From positions 3,070,001-3,134,000 of the forward strand of contig NZ_CP158190.1 in NCBI RefSeq assembly GCF_040250305.1: a stretch of 64,000 bases of DNA, given 5' to 3'. The notes beneath the pieces are model-generated. The model did not search any database, was not told where the DNA came from, and worked only from the letters and a program-made list of their open reading frames with translations. Shown here piece by piece: positions 54,763 through 64,000 of this stretch (position 1 is the first letter of the stretch; every line of letters starts with the position of its first letter). This DNA comes from Peribacillus frigoritolerans. Lineage in GTDB: Bacteria; Bacillota; Bacilli; Bacillales; DSM-1321. The translations under genes were made by a program, and so were the position numbers.

Positions 54763-55854
54763 ATGAAACCAAAGTATCAGGTAATCATTGATGATTTAAA
54801 AAATAAAATCCTTACAGGTGAATATAGTGTAGGGGAACAAATTCCTACTGAAACTGTCATGCAAGAAATGTACAACGTTAGCCGACACACTGTACGAAAG
54901 TCCATTTTAGAATTATCAAACGAGGGATTCTTAAGAAGTGAAAAAGGATCTGGTACATATGTTAGTAACCAATATCAATCAAAATCTGGTGGCAATTCCA
55001 AAAATAAAACCATCGGTGTAATCACGACCTACATTTCTGATTACATTTTCCCTTCTATTATCCGCGGAATTGAAAGAAGATTGAATGAAGATAATTATTC
55101 GTTATTATTAGCCAGTACAAATAATGATGTCGAACAAGAAAAAAAAGCCTTGGAAATGATGTTGTCATTTGGCGTGGATGGTTTGATCATTGAACCTACA
55201 AAAAGCAATCTATACAATCCCAACATCGCTTACTACCTATTGTTTAAGGAACAAGAGGTTCCATTCATCATGATCAACGCTTATTATGAAGAGTTAGAGG
55301 TTCCTTTCTTTTGCCTAGATGATGTGCAGTCAAGCTATCTCGCAACAAAAGAATTGATTTCGAAAGGACACACCCAAATTGGAATCATTTCGAAGATGGA
55401 TGATTTACAAGGAAAGTATCGAATGAAGGGATATATAAAAGCACTTGGAGAAGCCAAATTACGCTTTCAACCAGAGCAATTGCTTTCGTATACTACAGAA
55501 ACGAAGCTAGACCTATACACGAACTTGAAAGGGTTCTTAAATGAAAATAGAGACGTGTTGACTGCCATTGTTTGCTATAACGACGAAGTAGGGTTGGAGG
55601 TAGCAAATGTATGCAGACAACTTGATATTTCTATTCCCGAACAATTATCGATTATTGGCCAGGACAATTCTTATATTGCGAAAAATGCTAATATCAAACT
55701 AACGACATTGACACACCCACAAGAACAAATGGGACATGATGCAGCTGATTGGGTCATTAAGAAATTACAAGGAAAGAAGGATTTACCAAACGAAACCTAT
55801 TATCAACCAGTGTTAATTGAAGGTGAAACTGTCAAAGAGTTAGAAATACAATAA
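54763..55854 (+). CDS. araR: Arabinose operon repressor AraR (GntR/LacI chimera)
   Basis: 363 residues. The N-terminal GntR winged helix (about 1-68: EQIPTETVMQEMYNVSRHTV) is fused to a LacI/PBP-type effector domain (about 85-360: IGVITTYISDYIFPSIIRGI). This is the AraR architecture, with L-arabinose as inducer in B. subtilis. It is divergent from araBDA, 333 bases away. ATG follows GAAAGAAG. Confidence 0.93.
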   Translation: MKPKYQVIIDDLKNKILTGEYSVGEQIPTETVMQEMYNVSRHTVRKSILELSNEGFLRSEKGSGTYVSNQYQSKSGGNSKNKTIGVITTYISDYIFPSIIRGIERRLNEDNYSLLLASTNNDVEQEKKALEMMLSFGVDGLIIEPTKSNLYNPNIAYYLLFKEQEVPFIMINAYYEELEVPFFCLDDVQSSYLATKELISKGHTQIGIISKMDDLQGKYRMKGYIKALGEAKLRFQPEQLLSYTTETKLDLYTNLKGFLNENRDVLTAIVCYNDEVGLEVANVCRQLDISIPEQLSIIGQDNSYIAKNANIKLTTLTHPQEQMGHDAADWVIKKLQGKKDLPNETYYQPVLIEGETVKELEIQ

Positions 55855-55958
55855 TCTTAGTGTGTGATCAATCACTATATAAATGGAATTAGAGGTTTTT
55901 GGGAATGTTTGTCTAATTCTTATTAGGTAACCAATCATACCTATGTGGAGGTAGTCAA

Positions 55959-56177
55959 ATGATGAAAACCATTCAAAAGGAAACCCTTAACCCAGAAATC
56001 CTAGAAATAAAAAAATGCTTGCACGGTTTAAAAGATTTAAGGATGTTTTAGCGCTACCAATGTATCTTGATGTAATTTAAAGGGTCGAAACTATACGGAA
56101 ATCGCCGATATGATAGGATGTACCAAGCAAACGGTGTACAATTATATACTGGCTATCGAGCTAACCTGCCCCTTTAG
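55959..56177 (+). pseudogene. IS630-type transposase N-terminal remnant
   Basis: ATG 55959 with GGAGG 7 bases before it reads MMKTIQKETLNPEILEIKKM, then VLALPMYLDVI and a stop. One frame over, LKGRNYTEIADMIGCTKQTV, YNYI and, after a further shift, YRANLPL complete a helix-turn-helix of IS630 transposases. No catalytic DDE part follows. Confidence 0.6.
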
Positions 56178-56380
56178 TTGCATAAGAAAAAGGAGCTGTT
56201 GATCAGCTCCTGGTAATGAAGTAGCACCTGTTTGTAGAATAATCAATTTAAAATCCATTACCCTGGAATATTATTCTCATTAATTCTACGGCCATAAATT
56301 AAACTAAACCAACAAATATACTAAGACCTAAAGCTAATTTTCTCAGAAGTCCTTTCTCACTGAGAAAAGAGAAAGATATA

Positions 56381-56680
56381 ATGATTCCACATATCATCAC
56401 TACACGAAACGTTGTTACTCCAGGATCACTTTCGAAGATCGATTACGTGACTTTCATACACGTTTATTTGAAGTGGATTTCGAGATGCGGAGTCCATTGT
56501 TATTTGCTTTCCCATGCCCCTTCACCCGATCGGCTAGAACAGAACTCTATAACACTCTCTGCTAGTCTACTTTCCCCGGCTGTTAATACCGCCTCTGAAG
56601 TAGGATATTCCTTTAACATCAATAAAGAAACCTTCGAATGTAGATCCCAAAAAAATCCGAAACGATATGATGAAGACTAA
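56381..56680 (+). pseudogene. AraC-type regulator scrap
   Basis: The frame ends with [30 protein letters not shown], which resembles the second helix-turn-helix of AraC-family proteins (ASEVGYSF...PKRYRED). Upstream pieces are in mixed frames. It abuts the convergent fructokinase stop. Confidence 0.35.
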
Positions 56681-57642
56681 ATCTTATATATATCCTCTTC
56701 GTTTGGTAGAGAAGAAATCGCTCCTACCTTCGTACACACTACGGCACCTACTTTATTTGCAAAAAGAATGATCTCTTTAAGTTTACTAAAATCACTAAAA
56801 ATTGTGTCATAGGACTCAAGATTTGCAAATTGAAATAAAGCAGCACCGACAAATGCATCACCAGCACCAGTTGAGTCAATTGACTTTACTTCGACACTGT
56901 TTATTACACTCATTCCACTTCCATTTGAAAGAAGAGTGCCTTCCCATCCAAGGGTAACAGCCACAATTTTTACCCCTAATTGATGGAGCATTGCTATTCC
57001 ATCATATTTATCCATTTTTCCCGTGATTAGTTCAAGCTCTACTTCACTTACTTTTACAAAGTCAGCCATTGATATTCCCTTTCTAGCTAAACTAATAAAT
57101 TCAGCCACTCTATTTTTCCATAAATCATGTCGGAAGTTAGGGTCAAACGATAGAAATATCCCCCTATTTTTTGCAAATTCCATTGCCTTTAAATAAGTTG
57201 TTTTAAAAGGGTTTTCCAGAAATGCAGTTGCAGATCCAAAGTGAATGATCTTTGCACCACTTAATCTATCTAGGTATAAGTTATCCTCTGTTAAATTTCG
57301 ATCCGCTCCTCTATTGAATACAAAATCCCTTTCACCATTTGCTTGTAAAGAAACAAACGCTAAAGTAGTTGGTGCTAAATCGTCAGTAACAATCATCGAT
57401 GTATCAACCCCTACCTCTTTTATCGTTTCTATTAAAAATAATCCAAATGGGTCATTTCCTACTTTTCCAATAAGACTCGCTTCCCCACCTAGCTTTGAAA
57501 TAGTAGCTGCGACATTTGCTGGTGCACCCCCGGCTTTCTTTAGAAAATGATTACCTTCTATTAAATTAACATCAATATCTGTACAATAAAAATCGATCAA
57601 AAGCTCCCCAACGCATATGACTGCGCGGTTTGTTTTATTCAT
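56677..57642 (-). CDS. PfkB-family fructokinase
   Basis: 321 residues. Ribokinase-fold motifs: GELLIDF at the start, [26 protein letters not shown], and the C-terminal signature [12 protein letters not shown] with the catalytic Asp. It is the last gene of the fructan operon, so D-fructose is the expected substrate, giving fructose-6-phosphate. Start at 57642 with GGAG upstream. A hairpin lies between it and the levanase gene. Confidence 0.88.
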   Translation of the reverse strand: MNKTNRAVICVGELLIDFYCTDIDVNLIEGNHFLKKAGGAPANVAATISKLGGEASLIGKVGNDPFGLFLIETIKEVGVDTSMIVTDDLAPTTLAFVSLQANGERDFVFNRGADRNLTEDNLYLDRLSGAKIIHFGSATAFLENPFKTTYLKAMEFAKNRGIFLSFDPNFRHDLWKNRVAEFISLARKGISMADFVKVSEVELELITGKMDKYDGIAMLHQLGVKIVAVTLGWEGTLLSNGSGMSVINSVEVKSIDSTGAGDAFVGAALFQFANLESYDTIFSDFSKLKEIILFANKVGAVVCTKVGAISSLPNEEDIYKI

Positions 57643-57682
57643 TTACATTACACTCTCCATTCTTGTGATTTAGGTAAAATGA

Positions 57683-57710
57683 AAGGCTATCGATCATTTT
57701 CGACAGCCTT
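57683..57710 (-). terminator. Hairpin between GH32 and fructokinase genes
   Basis: Stem AAGGCTGTCGA/TCGATAGCCTT (one mismatch) followed by TTCATTTT on the minus strand. It may terminate part of the operon transcripts. Confidence 0.6.
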
Positions 57711-57759
57711 CATAAACTCTTACTATCAACCCCTCTTTAATAGGATTGAAATTTAGTCT

Positions 57760-60700
57760 TTATCTTTTCCATATACTCTTTAAAGGGTATATTTTCAAAG
57801 ACTTTAATGTAACTTCTCCACCCTTACTATAAATTTGTAATCCTTTACTTGATGGATCCGGGAAAATTTGATCAGAAATAACCGTTTCACCTTTGTTTCC
57901 AAACACTTCTACAGCAGATCGGTCAATGAAAATATGCATTTTCACAGTCCCATTTAATGCATTTAACGGTCCGTCATGCTTACCGACTACATTGTTCCCA
58001 TAATCAAAGCTTCCTGAACTTGAACGGTCTACGAATAACTGTTTGGTGGCAACATCATAGCCAATAGTCGTATATTCAGTTGCTCCTTTACGAACTTGAA
58101 AGCCGAATTCAGTTGCTTTTATATCATCTACATCAAACTCAGCTATCATTTCAAATGTATCTTCTGATAGTTTAGATAGGAGATTACTTTCACCAGATAT
58201 GACTTTATTTTTATATGAATTTTTTTCACTCTTATCTCGAATGGTTTTTAAAGAAACTGGTGTTTGTTTTAAACGTAAACCTTCATCTGTCTGAGTTAGC
58301 TCCATCTTTCTTGGCAATGTCGTTGAACTTCTCCAAGTCGAGGTTGGTGTATTATTTGCATATTGCCAATTACTCATCCAGCCAATCCAATATTTTTCGC
58401 CATTCTTACCTTCAATTCCGCTCCAATCTACTGCGGCATAATAATCTGCCCCGTAGTCAGTCCATAACACTTGATCGGAAGGATTTTCATTTTTAAACGT
58501 TTTCCCGTCAAAGGTACCTACAAAATATTGCATACCTGACCCGCCTGCAGGAGCGCCATCATTAATGCTTACCTGTAGTACCCATTTTGTTTTTGAAGGA
58601 TCACCATCAATTGGTAATTCGATTAGAGTAGGACATTCCCAAATCCCTCCGTTACTACCATGAGTAGAAGGTATCCACTCTCCAGAAACAGCAGACCAGT
58701 CTGTAAGGATGCCGCTTTCTTTCGAATCGTCTTTCTCAGGCTCTTTGGCAACTTGGTCAACTTCATTTGGCATGGCCCCTTCATTATAAACATTAACATC
58801 ATCCATGTTTAAATGACCCCAACCACCTGTAGCTTGGTCTACAGCTTTAATATATAACACTTCTCCAATGTATTTAGAAGCATCCCAGACGTATTTTTGA
58901 TATTTTTCTTCTTTAAATTTGGTATTGGCTTGTCGAATTAATTCTTGATTATCAGAGGCTCTCACTAACGAAACATAGCGGTTGTTGATATCATTACCAC
59001 CGCCCAACAGAAAGTTGATTTCTCCAGAGCCATCTAGTTTAAAATATGAGGAGTGTAGTTCACCTGTTGCGTCATCTCCCTTTTGAAGATCAGTAAACCC
59101 CCATAAGTGGTAGTTTCCTTGGTGGCCGAAATCCCCTCCCCAGTATGATGCTACATTTGTCACATGATCGTTTGTGAAAGCATTACCTTCGATTGTACTC
59201 CACCCAGTTAGATCACCTGTCTCAAAATCATGATTAGTAATTTCCTTCTCATTTGTCATGATGTTCTTACCAACTTGAACATTCTGGAATAACGTGGATG
59301 AATTCCAAACATTTAAGCCAAAATGCCCTGATGAAAAAGTTGAATCATTTACATCATGAATGAGATTACCATCTAAAGAAATTTTAATATTTTTCCCATG
59401 AGTGCTTGCTTTTAAATGGTACCTTTTATCTGTATCTAGATTTATTGTTTTTTCAGCTAGAATGGATATGTCTCCATTTTCGATTTTCATGAATTTTATT
59501 GTATCGTTTAAAGCATCGATATTCGCCATATAACCGTTTGTTGCATTAGGATCTGCACGAAAAACGAGCGAGCCCGCTCCATTGCCACCTTTTTCCCCAG
59601 ATATCTCTATGTTTGCTTCATAAAAAAAGTTATCCCCTGTTTGACCACTCATTACAAAAGCATCCTCCGTAGATGTTCCACTTTTTCCATCCATCGTGTT
59701 CTCCCAGCTTCCGTTTACATCTGTCCATTTTGATAAATTGGTTTCAAAGTTAGATGTATTCTTGAACTCCACATTTCGAAAGGCAGCCGTTGAATTCCAC
59801 GCTGACAATCCATAGTATCCATAATCGAATTCTATATCTGTTTTTTTTATAACAGATTGATCGTTTACAGAGACTTGAATTTGATCCCCATCTGTTTCCA
59901 CCTTCACATGGTAGGTAGTTGAAGTTTTGAGGGTAAAAGGTTTTCTCGCAATTTCCTCGTTTGTTCCATCTACATTCTTACTTAATGTTATGACATCGTT
60001 TTTGGCATCTAAGCTCGCAACATAGCCGTTCTTTGCACTCCTATCTGACCGAAAAACTAAACCGCCTGCCCCTTCTCTCCCATTCTTCTCATTAAGGGTA
60101 ATATCTCCCTCATAGCTAAATGATTCACCTGTCTGGGATGACATGGTATAAGAAGTTCTGTCTAAGCTATTTGCTTGTATTCCACCATCTTCGCCGAATT
60201 CACTTGCATACTCCCACTCTTTTAAATTAGGTGAGGTATAAAACATGATCTTATCCTTAGCCGCTAACGACATAACCCATTGGTTTGATTCTTCATGCCA
60301 AAATACTTTAGGATCGCGCCAATCTCGTAAAGGAGGGTCTGGCATTACGGGATTCCCTTTATACTTTTCCCAGGTTCTTCCTTTGTCTAGGCTATACGCT
60401 ATACTTTGGACTTGCTTATCCCCTGCATGCGTAAAGATGGCAACCATTGCTTCTTTTCCAAAGCCAGCTGTATTGTTCCAATCAATAACAGCACTCCCCG
60501 AGAAAATCTGACCGTTTTCATCCGGCGATAAAGCAATCGGCAAATGCTCCCAATTAACAAGATCTTTACTGACAGCATGCCCCCAATGCATCGGTCCCCA
60601 TGTCGTTCCATACGGATGATATTGATAAAACAAATGATATTCACCTTTATAAAAAACCATACCATTCGGATCATTCATCCAGTTAGCTTCAGGAGAAAAA

Positions 60701-60816
60701 TGAAATTGATTACGGTATGGTTCATTATAATACCCAAGGTCTTCTGCATATGCACTATTAAATGGTAAACAAGTGACAGTTGAACATATTAGGAGAATAC
60801 TAATAATCCTCTTCAC
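57760..60816 (-). CDS. Secreted GH32 levanase/fructan hydrolase with domains inserted in the propeller
   Basis: 1,018 residues with a signal peptide (cleavage near AYA-ED, 24/25). GH32 motifs: WMNDPNG at 46-52 with nucleophile Asp49, FSGSAV at 105-110, WRDPKVFW at 166-173 and WECPTLIEL at 726-734 with the acid/base Glu727. The C-terminal beta-sandwich has IDRSAVEVFGN. Sequence 211-705 between the RDP and EC motifs is extra: two CBM66-like units (about 216-352 and 364-515, both with GAGxLVFR and NGYxAxxDA) and a third sandwich domain (about 525-678). The rest closely resembles B. subtilis SacC. It releases fructose from levan or other fructans. GTG start. Confidence 0.92.
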   Translation of the reverse strand: MKRIISILLICSTVTCLPFNSAYAEDLGYYNEPYRNQFHFSPEANWMNDPNGMVFYKGEYHLFYQYHPYGTTWGPMHWGHAVSKDLVNWEHLPIALSPDENGQIFSGSAVIDWNNTAGFGKEAMVAIFTHAGDKQVQSIAYSLDKGRTWEKYKGNPVMPDPPLRDWRDPKVFWHEESNQWVMSLAAKDKIMFYTSPNLKEWEYASEFGEDGGIQANSLDRTSYTMSSQTGESFSYEGDITLNEKNGREGAGGLVFRSDRSAKNGYVASLDAKNDVITLSKNVDGTNEEIARKPFTLKTSTTYHVKVETDGDQIQVSVNDQSVIKKTDIEFDYGYYGLSAWNSTAAFRNVEFKNTSNFETNLSKWTDVNGSWENTMDGKSGTSTEDAFVMSGQTGDNFFYEANIEISGEKGGNGAGSLVFRADPNATNGYMANIDALNDTIKFMKIENGDISILAEKTINLDTDKRYHLKASTHGKNIKISLDGNLIHDVNDSTFSSGHFGLNVWNSSTLFQNVQVGKNIMTNEKEITNHDFETGDLTGWSTIEGNAFTNDHVTNVASYWGGDFGHQGNYHLWGFTDLQKGDDATGELHSSYFKLDGSGEINFLLGGGNDINNRYVSLVRASDNQELIRQANTKFKEEKYQKYVWDASKYIGEVLYIKAVDQATGGWGHLNMDDVNVYNEGAMPNEVDQVAKEPEKDDSKESGILTDWSAVSGEWIPSTHGSNGGIWECPTLIELPIDGDPSKTKWVLQVSINDGAPAGGSGMQYFVGTFDGKTFKNENPSDQVLWTDYGADYYAAVDWSGIEGKNGEKYWIGWMSNWQYANNTPTSTWRSSTTLPRKMELTQTDEGLRLKQTPVSLKTIRDKSEKNSYKNKVISGESNLLSKLSEDTFEMIAEFDVDDIKATEFGFQVRKGATEYTTIGYDVATKQLFVDRSSSGSFDYGNNVVGKHDGPLNALNGTVKMHIFIDRSAVEVFGNKGETVISDQIFPDPSSKGLQIYSKGGEVTLKSLKIYPLKSIWKR

Positions 60817-60862
60817 TTTTATTTCACATCCCTTTTTTAAAATCTAAAATGACATGTGATCG

Positions 60863-61849
60863 TTATGCTGGACTATTTCCGCGCAATCGATCTAATAAAA
60901 CGGCTGCTACAATAACTCCACCTTTTACAACTAACTGCCAATAATAGTTGACATCCATTAGAGTTAACCCATTACTGATTACCCCCATAATCAAAACCCC
61001 AATAATTGTTCCTATTATTTTCCCTTTTCCACCTGTTAAACTTGTTCCTCCTAGAATAACAGCAGCAATTGCGTCTAATTCATACATTTGACCAGCAGTT
61101 GGCTGTCCAGAAAACAACCTTCCCGCTAAAACGACTCCTCCTAAACCAGCTAGTAAACCACTAATCGAATACACATTGATTAAAGACTTTTCAACCTTAA
61201 TTCCAGTTAACCGAGCTGCCTCTTCATTGCCACCAATCGCATAAATATGACGACCAAACATCGTATATTTAAGAACAAAAAACATCACAACATATACTAA
61301 AGACATGATATAAATAGGAGTGGGGATTCCAAAAATACTTCCACCACCGATGAATTTAAATGTTTCGTTTTGTAAAACAATTGGATAACCGCCACTAATG
61401 ACATAAGCGAGTCCACGAACATATGTGAAGCTGCCTAATGTCACAATAAATGCTGGTAACTTTGCTTTGGCTGTGAGAAATCCATTAATCAGTCCTACTG
61501 CATACCCTACTAGTACGCCTGATAACATCGCAATAATAGGATTAACTCCTGCAGAAGAGACCATGACTGAGATAACGCCAGATAGAGCAACTGTTGCACC
61601 AACTGATAAATCAATACCACCAGTTAAAATAACAATTGTCATCCCAGCAGCTAAAATAGCAATAATAGAAACTTGTTTTAATACATTCAATAAATTGGCT
61701 GTATCTAAAAAATTTGGTGCTGTAAATGAAAGTACTACACACAATAATAATAAAATCATGATCATGCCAAGCCTATTCCATAAAGAATAAAGGACATTTC
61801 CTATATTTAGGCGTTGTGAATGTGTAATAGTTTGCGTATTCCCTCTCAT
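60863..61849 (-). CDS. Ribose/fructose-type sugar ABC transporter permease
   Basis: 328 residues, about nine helices, RbsC family: ILAAGMTIVILTGGIDLSVG, GLINGFLTAKAKLPAFIVTL, GGNEEAARLTGI and the C-terminal VILGGTSLTGGKGKIIG. Its ATG overlaps the ATPase stop by 4 bases, with GGGGGG before it. With the ATPase and binding protein it forms a CUT2 importer. Its place before a GH32 enzyme and fructokinase suggests fructose as substrate. Confidence 0.9.
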   Translation of the reverse strand: MRGNTQTITHSQRLNIGNVLYSLWNRLGMIMILLLLCVVLSFTAPNFLDTANLLNVLKQVSIIAILAAGMTIVILTGGIDLSVGATVALSGVISVMVSSAGVNPIIAMLSGVLVGYAVGLINGFLTAKAKLPAFIVTLGSFTYVRGLAYVISGGYPIVLQNETFKFIGGGSIFGIPTPIYIMSLVYVVMFFVLKYTMFGRHIYAIGGNEEAARLTGIKVEKSLINVYSISGLLAGLGGVVLAGRLFSGQPTAGQMYELDAIAAVILGGTSLTGGKGKIIGTIIGVLIMGVISNGLTLMDVNYYWQLVVKGGVIVAAVLLDRLRGNSPA

Positions 61850-63411
61850 TTCTCTCTCCCCCCTTTGGTAGCTAAACGCATAATTGTTTCCTGTGTAGCT
61901 TCTTCCTTCGAAAGCTCGCCTGTTAACCTTCCTTCACTCATGACAAGTATTCGATCACTTACCCCCAATACTTCAGGAAGTTCAGATGATATCATTAAAA
62001 CGGCCAATCCTTCATCTGCAAGCTTTGAAACAATCTTGTGGATTTCAGTCTTGGCACCTATATCAACCCCTCGTGTTGGCTCATCGAGTAGTAATACCTT
62101 TGGTGCAATTGATAGCCACCTAGCAATCACTACCTTTTGTTGATTCCCACCGCTTAAGTTTGATACTTGCTGTTCTGGGGAAGCTATTTTTATATTTAAG
62201 TCTTCAATATATTGGTTAGCGCTTTCATTTGCTTGCTTCCAATTAACAATTCCTGCTTTAGCGTGTTTTTTCAATTCAGCCATTATGATGTTCTCTTTTA
62301 CGGACATTGATAAAAATAACCCTTGTTCTTTCCTGCTTTCAGGTACATGTGCAATCCTATTCGCAATAGCATCTATTGAGGATTTGATTCTAACAGATTG
62401 ACCATCAACCAATATTTCGCCACTTTTCAACTCGGACAAACCGAAAATGGCCCTAACCAATTCTGTTCTACCAGCACCAACAAGCCCCGCCAAACCAACA
62501 ATTTCACCTGGGTAAATTTTTAAAGATACATTCTTTACAATTGTGTTATCAGAAACATTTTTCAATTCAAGTACAGGTGAAACTTCCTTTGGATTTTTTG
62601 CACCAAAAGCTTTTGACCGATTAAACAAGTCTTTTAAATCCCGTCCTACCATCAGCTTTACGAGATGATCAGGATTTGTCTCTTCAATCGGCCCACTTGC
62701 AATCCATTCACCGTCACGTAATACAGTGAACCTATTAGAAATTTTAAAGATTTCTTCCATTCTGTGAGAGATATATACAATAGCAACTCCCTGCTTTTTC
62801 AAATCATCAATAATTTCAAACAGCTTTTTTATTTCTTTATCTGTTAAAGAGGCGGTTGGTTCATCCATTATGAGTACCTCTGCATTAAAGGATAATGCTC
62901 GAGCGATCTCGACCATTTGTTGTTGAGCAACACTTAAGGTCGAAACCAATTGGCGTGGATTTAGATTCGACCCCATTGAATCTAACACCTCTTGGGCACG
63001 TTCATGGACCTCATCCCATTTCACCATTCCAAAACCATTTCTAGGAAAGGTCGAACCCATTAAGATATTTTCACTTATTGTTAAATTAGGAGAAAGGTTT
63101 AACTCCTGATGAATAACACTAATTCCTTTGTTCCTTGCATCAGTAGGGTCCTTCCATAAAATTGGTTGACCTTTTAAGTAGATTTTCCCACCATTGTCAT
63201 CAGGTGTATGAATGCCTGCGAGGATTTTCATGAAAGTTGACTTTCCAGCGCCATTCTCTCCCATTAATGCATGTACTTCACCTGGATAAAGTTCAATTCT
63301 CACATTGTTCAATACGGTTACACTTGAGAACGTTTTACTAATCCCTTCCATATTCAACACTGGCTTTTTTAGACTTTGTTGGCCTTTAAGGGACATTTCA
63401 TTCACAGCCAT
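61846..63411 (-). CDS. Sugar ABC transporter ATP-binding protein (RbsA-type, two NBDs)
   Basis: 521 residues with two ATPase domains. NBD1: [44 protein letters not shown]2: GLVGAGRTELVRAIFG (the usual degenerate Walker A of this family), NLSGGNQQKVVIARWL and LLLDEPTRGVDIG. Fits CUT2 ATPases. ATG at 63411; a GTG two codons in has a better spaced GAAGG. Coupled to the permease. Confidence 0.92.
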   Translation of the reverse strand: MAVNEMSLKGQQSLKKPVLNMEGISKTFSSVTVLNNVRIELYPGEVHALMGENGAGKSTFMKILAGIHTPDDNGGKIYLKGQPILWKDPTDARNKGISVIHQELNLSPNLTISENILMGSTFPRNGFGMVKWDEVHERAQEVLDSMGSNLNPRQLVSTLSVAQQQMVEIARALSFNAEVLIMDEPTASLTDKEIKKLFEIIDDLKKQGVAIVYISHRMEEIFKISNRFTVLRDGEWIASGPIEETNPDHLVKLMVGRDLKDLFNRSKAFGAKNPKEVSPVLELKNVSDNTIVKNVSLKIYPGEIVGLAGLVGAGRTELVRAIFGLSELKSGEILVDGQSVRIKSSIDAIANRIAHVPESRKEQGLFLSMSVKENIIMAELKKHAKAGIVNWKQANESANQYIEDLNIKIASPEQQVSNLSGGNQQKVVIARWLSIAPKVLLLDEPTRGVDIGAKTEIHKIVSKLADEGLAVLMISSELPEVLGVSDRILVMSEGRLTGELSKEEATQETIMRLATKGGREK

Positions 63412-63444
63412 ACCTTCATCTCACCCCTTATATTGATTTGAATA

Positions 63445-63474
63445 GGCTGATTAAAGGAGGAATCCTTATCAGCC
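63445..63474 (-). promoter_or_regulatory. Intercistronic stem-loop between binding protein and ATPase genes
   Basis: GGCTGAT and AAGGA pair with TCCTT and ATCAGCC around GGAA, giving 12 pairs with a small bulge. No T-run. Such loops often stabilise the mRNA of the highly expressed binding protein. Confidence 0.5.
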
Positions 63475-63491
63475 CATTTATTGAAAGATTC

Positions 63492-64000
63492 TTACCAACC
63501 TTCGTAAGAATCTAATGTATCTTGAGTCACAATCTCAACTGGAACTTTAATAAGCTCCTCAACTTCTTCACCATTTTTCACTTTCATTCCGATTTCAACA
63601 GCTTTTTTGATCATGTTACTAGGTGACTGAGCTGAAGTTGCAGCAATTGTACTTCCTTCCTTTGCCATTGCTTCTGTGGCTTCAGGAGCACCGTCTACTC
63701 CGACAATGAAAAATTCATCTTTACGATTCGCTTGCTCTTGAGCAATTTCAACACCAATTGCTTCTGGATCATTAATCGCAAATACAGCGTCAATAGAGCC
63801 TGATGAATTAGCTTGTAAAATACTTTCCATCACCGTTAATGCCTTTTCGCGATTCCCTTCTCCATTTTGCTTCGCAATAACTTTAATTTCGGAATCCTTT
63901 ATTGCATCTTCAAATCCTTGAATACGATCAGATACAGCCGAAACAGGAGGTCCATCAATAATAACTATTTTTCCTTTTCCACCTAATTGTTCAATCACAT
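63492..64000 (-). CDS. Sugar ABC transporter substrate-binding protein, C-terminal part (cut by window edge)
   Basis: The last ~169 residues of an RbsB-type periplasmic-binding-fold protein: GKIVIIDGPPVSAVSDRIQG, DAVFAINDPEAIGVEIAQ, FFIVGVDGAPEATEAM and a C-terminal TLDSYEGW. The signal peptide and N-lobe are outside the window. It is the first of the operon genes seen here and would deliver sugar to the permease/ATPase. Confidence 0.88.
   Translation of the reverse strand, partial: VIEQLGGKGKIVIIDGPPVSAVSDRIQGFEDAIKDSEIKVIAKQNGEGNREKALTVMESILQANSSGSIDAVFAINDPEAIGVEIAQEQANRKDEFFIVGVDGAPEATEAMAKEGSTIAATSAQSPSNMIKKAVEIGMKVKNGEEVEELIKVPVEIVTQDTLDSYEGW

Overview
The window reads as a chromosomal segment of a low-GC, spore-forming Bacillaceae, probably a Bacillus/Peribacillus-type organism. 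The evidence is the spore-coat operon cotJABC behind a sigma-E-like promoter, a sporulation-kinase-like histidine kinase, YocH-, CvfB-, YdjO-, HelD-, YkpA- and YitT-type proteins, strong AGGAGG ribosome binding sites and U-tract terminators. I see no rRNA, tRNA or CRISPR array. The genus assignment is inference from protein resemblance.

Positions 1-26,000 are mostly housekeeping: an ABC exporter with an SGNH hydrolase, an MFS transporter, an orphan PAS kinase with a degenerate MHYT-like sensor, YitT, two YdjO zinc-ribbon proteins, RecQ, a LysM-3D wall protein, cotJABC, CvfB, and a three-gene signalling cluster (hybrid kinase, stand-alone receiver, HPt-REC-GGDEF-REC protein). An AlaX-type editing protein follows. 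A decayed IS1182-type element has inserted into the terminator palindrome behind alaX and left a 27-bp duplication. Small conserved proteins, a GNAT and HelD come next.

Positions 26,000-36,000 are AT-rich accessory DNA full of broken genes. A leader of about 140 bp belonging to ykpA (ABC-F) occurs twice, at 27,426 and 32,810. Between the copies lie about 5.2 kb of lipoproteins, a glycerophosphodiesterase, phage-like scraps and two genes each stopped by an in-frame nonsense codon. After ykpA come a flotillin remnant joined to a helicase remnant.

Positions 36,000-47,600 hold regulator-enzyme pairs: PhzF/MocR, PaiB/MocR, a second PaiB with the same 42-bp upstream motif, LysE, a B3/B4-domain protein, a LysR whose expected ATG reads ATC, and an HD protein. 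They are mixed with pseudogenes (MarR, PaiB, SMR) and insertion-sequence debris.

Positions 47,600-55,900 form an L-arabinose regulon: araB-araD-araA, araE and galM on the minus strand and araR divergent. There is an AraR operator inside a 17-bp promoter spacer and cre-like sites. Arabinose would enter by AraE, be isomerised by AraA, phosphorylated by AraB and epimerised by AraD to xylulose-5-phosphate. After IS630 and AraC debris, the end of the window (56,677-64,000) is a fructan/fructose operon read on the minus strand: sugar-binding protein (cut by the window edge), ABC ATPase, permease, a secreted levanase-like GH32 enzyme and a PfkB-family fructokinase. The GH32 enzyme carries about 490 residues of binding-type domains inside its catalytic propeller. 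This operon would cleave fructan outside the cell, import the sugar and phosphorylate it.
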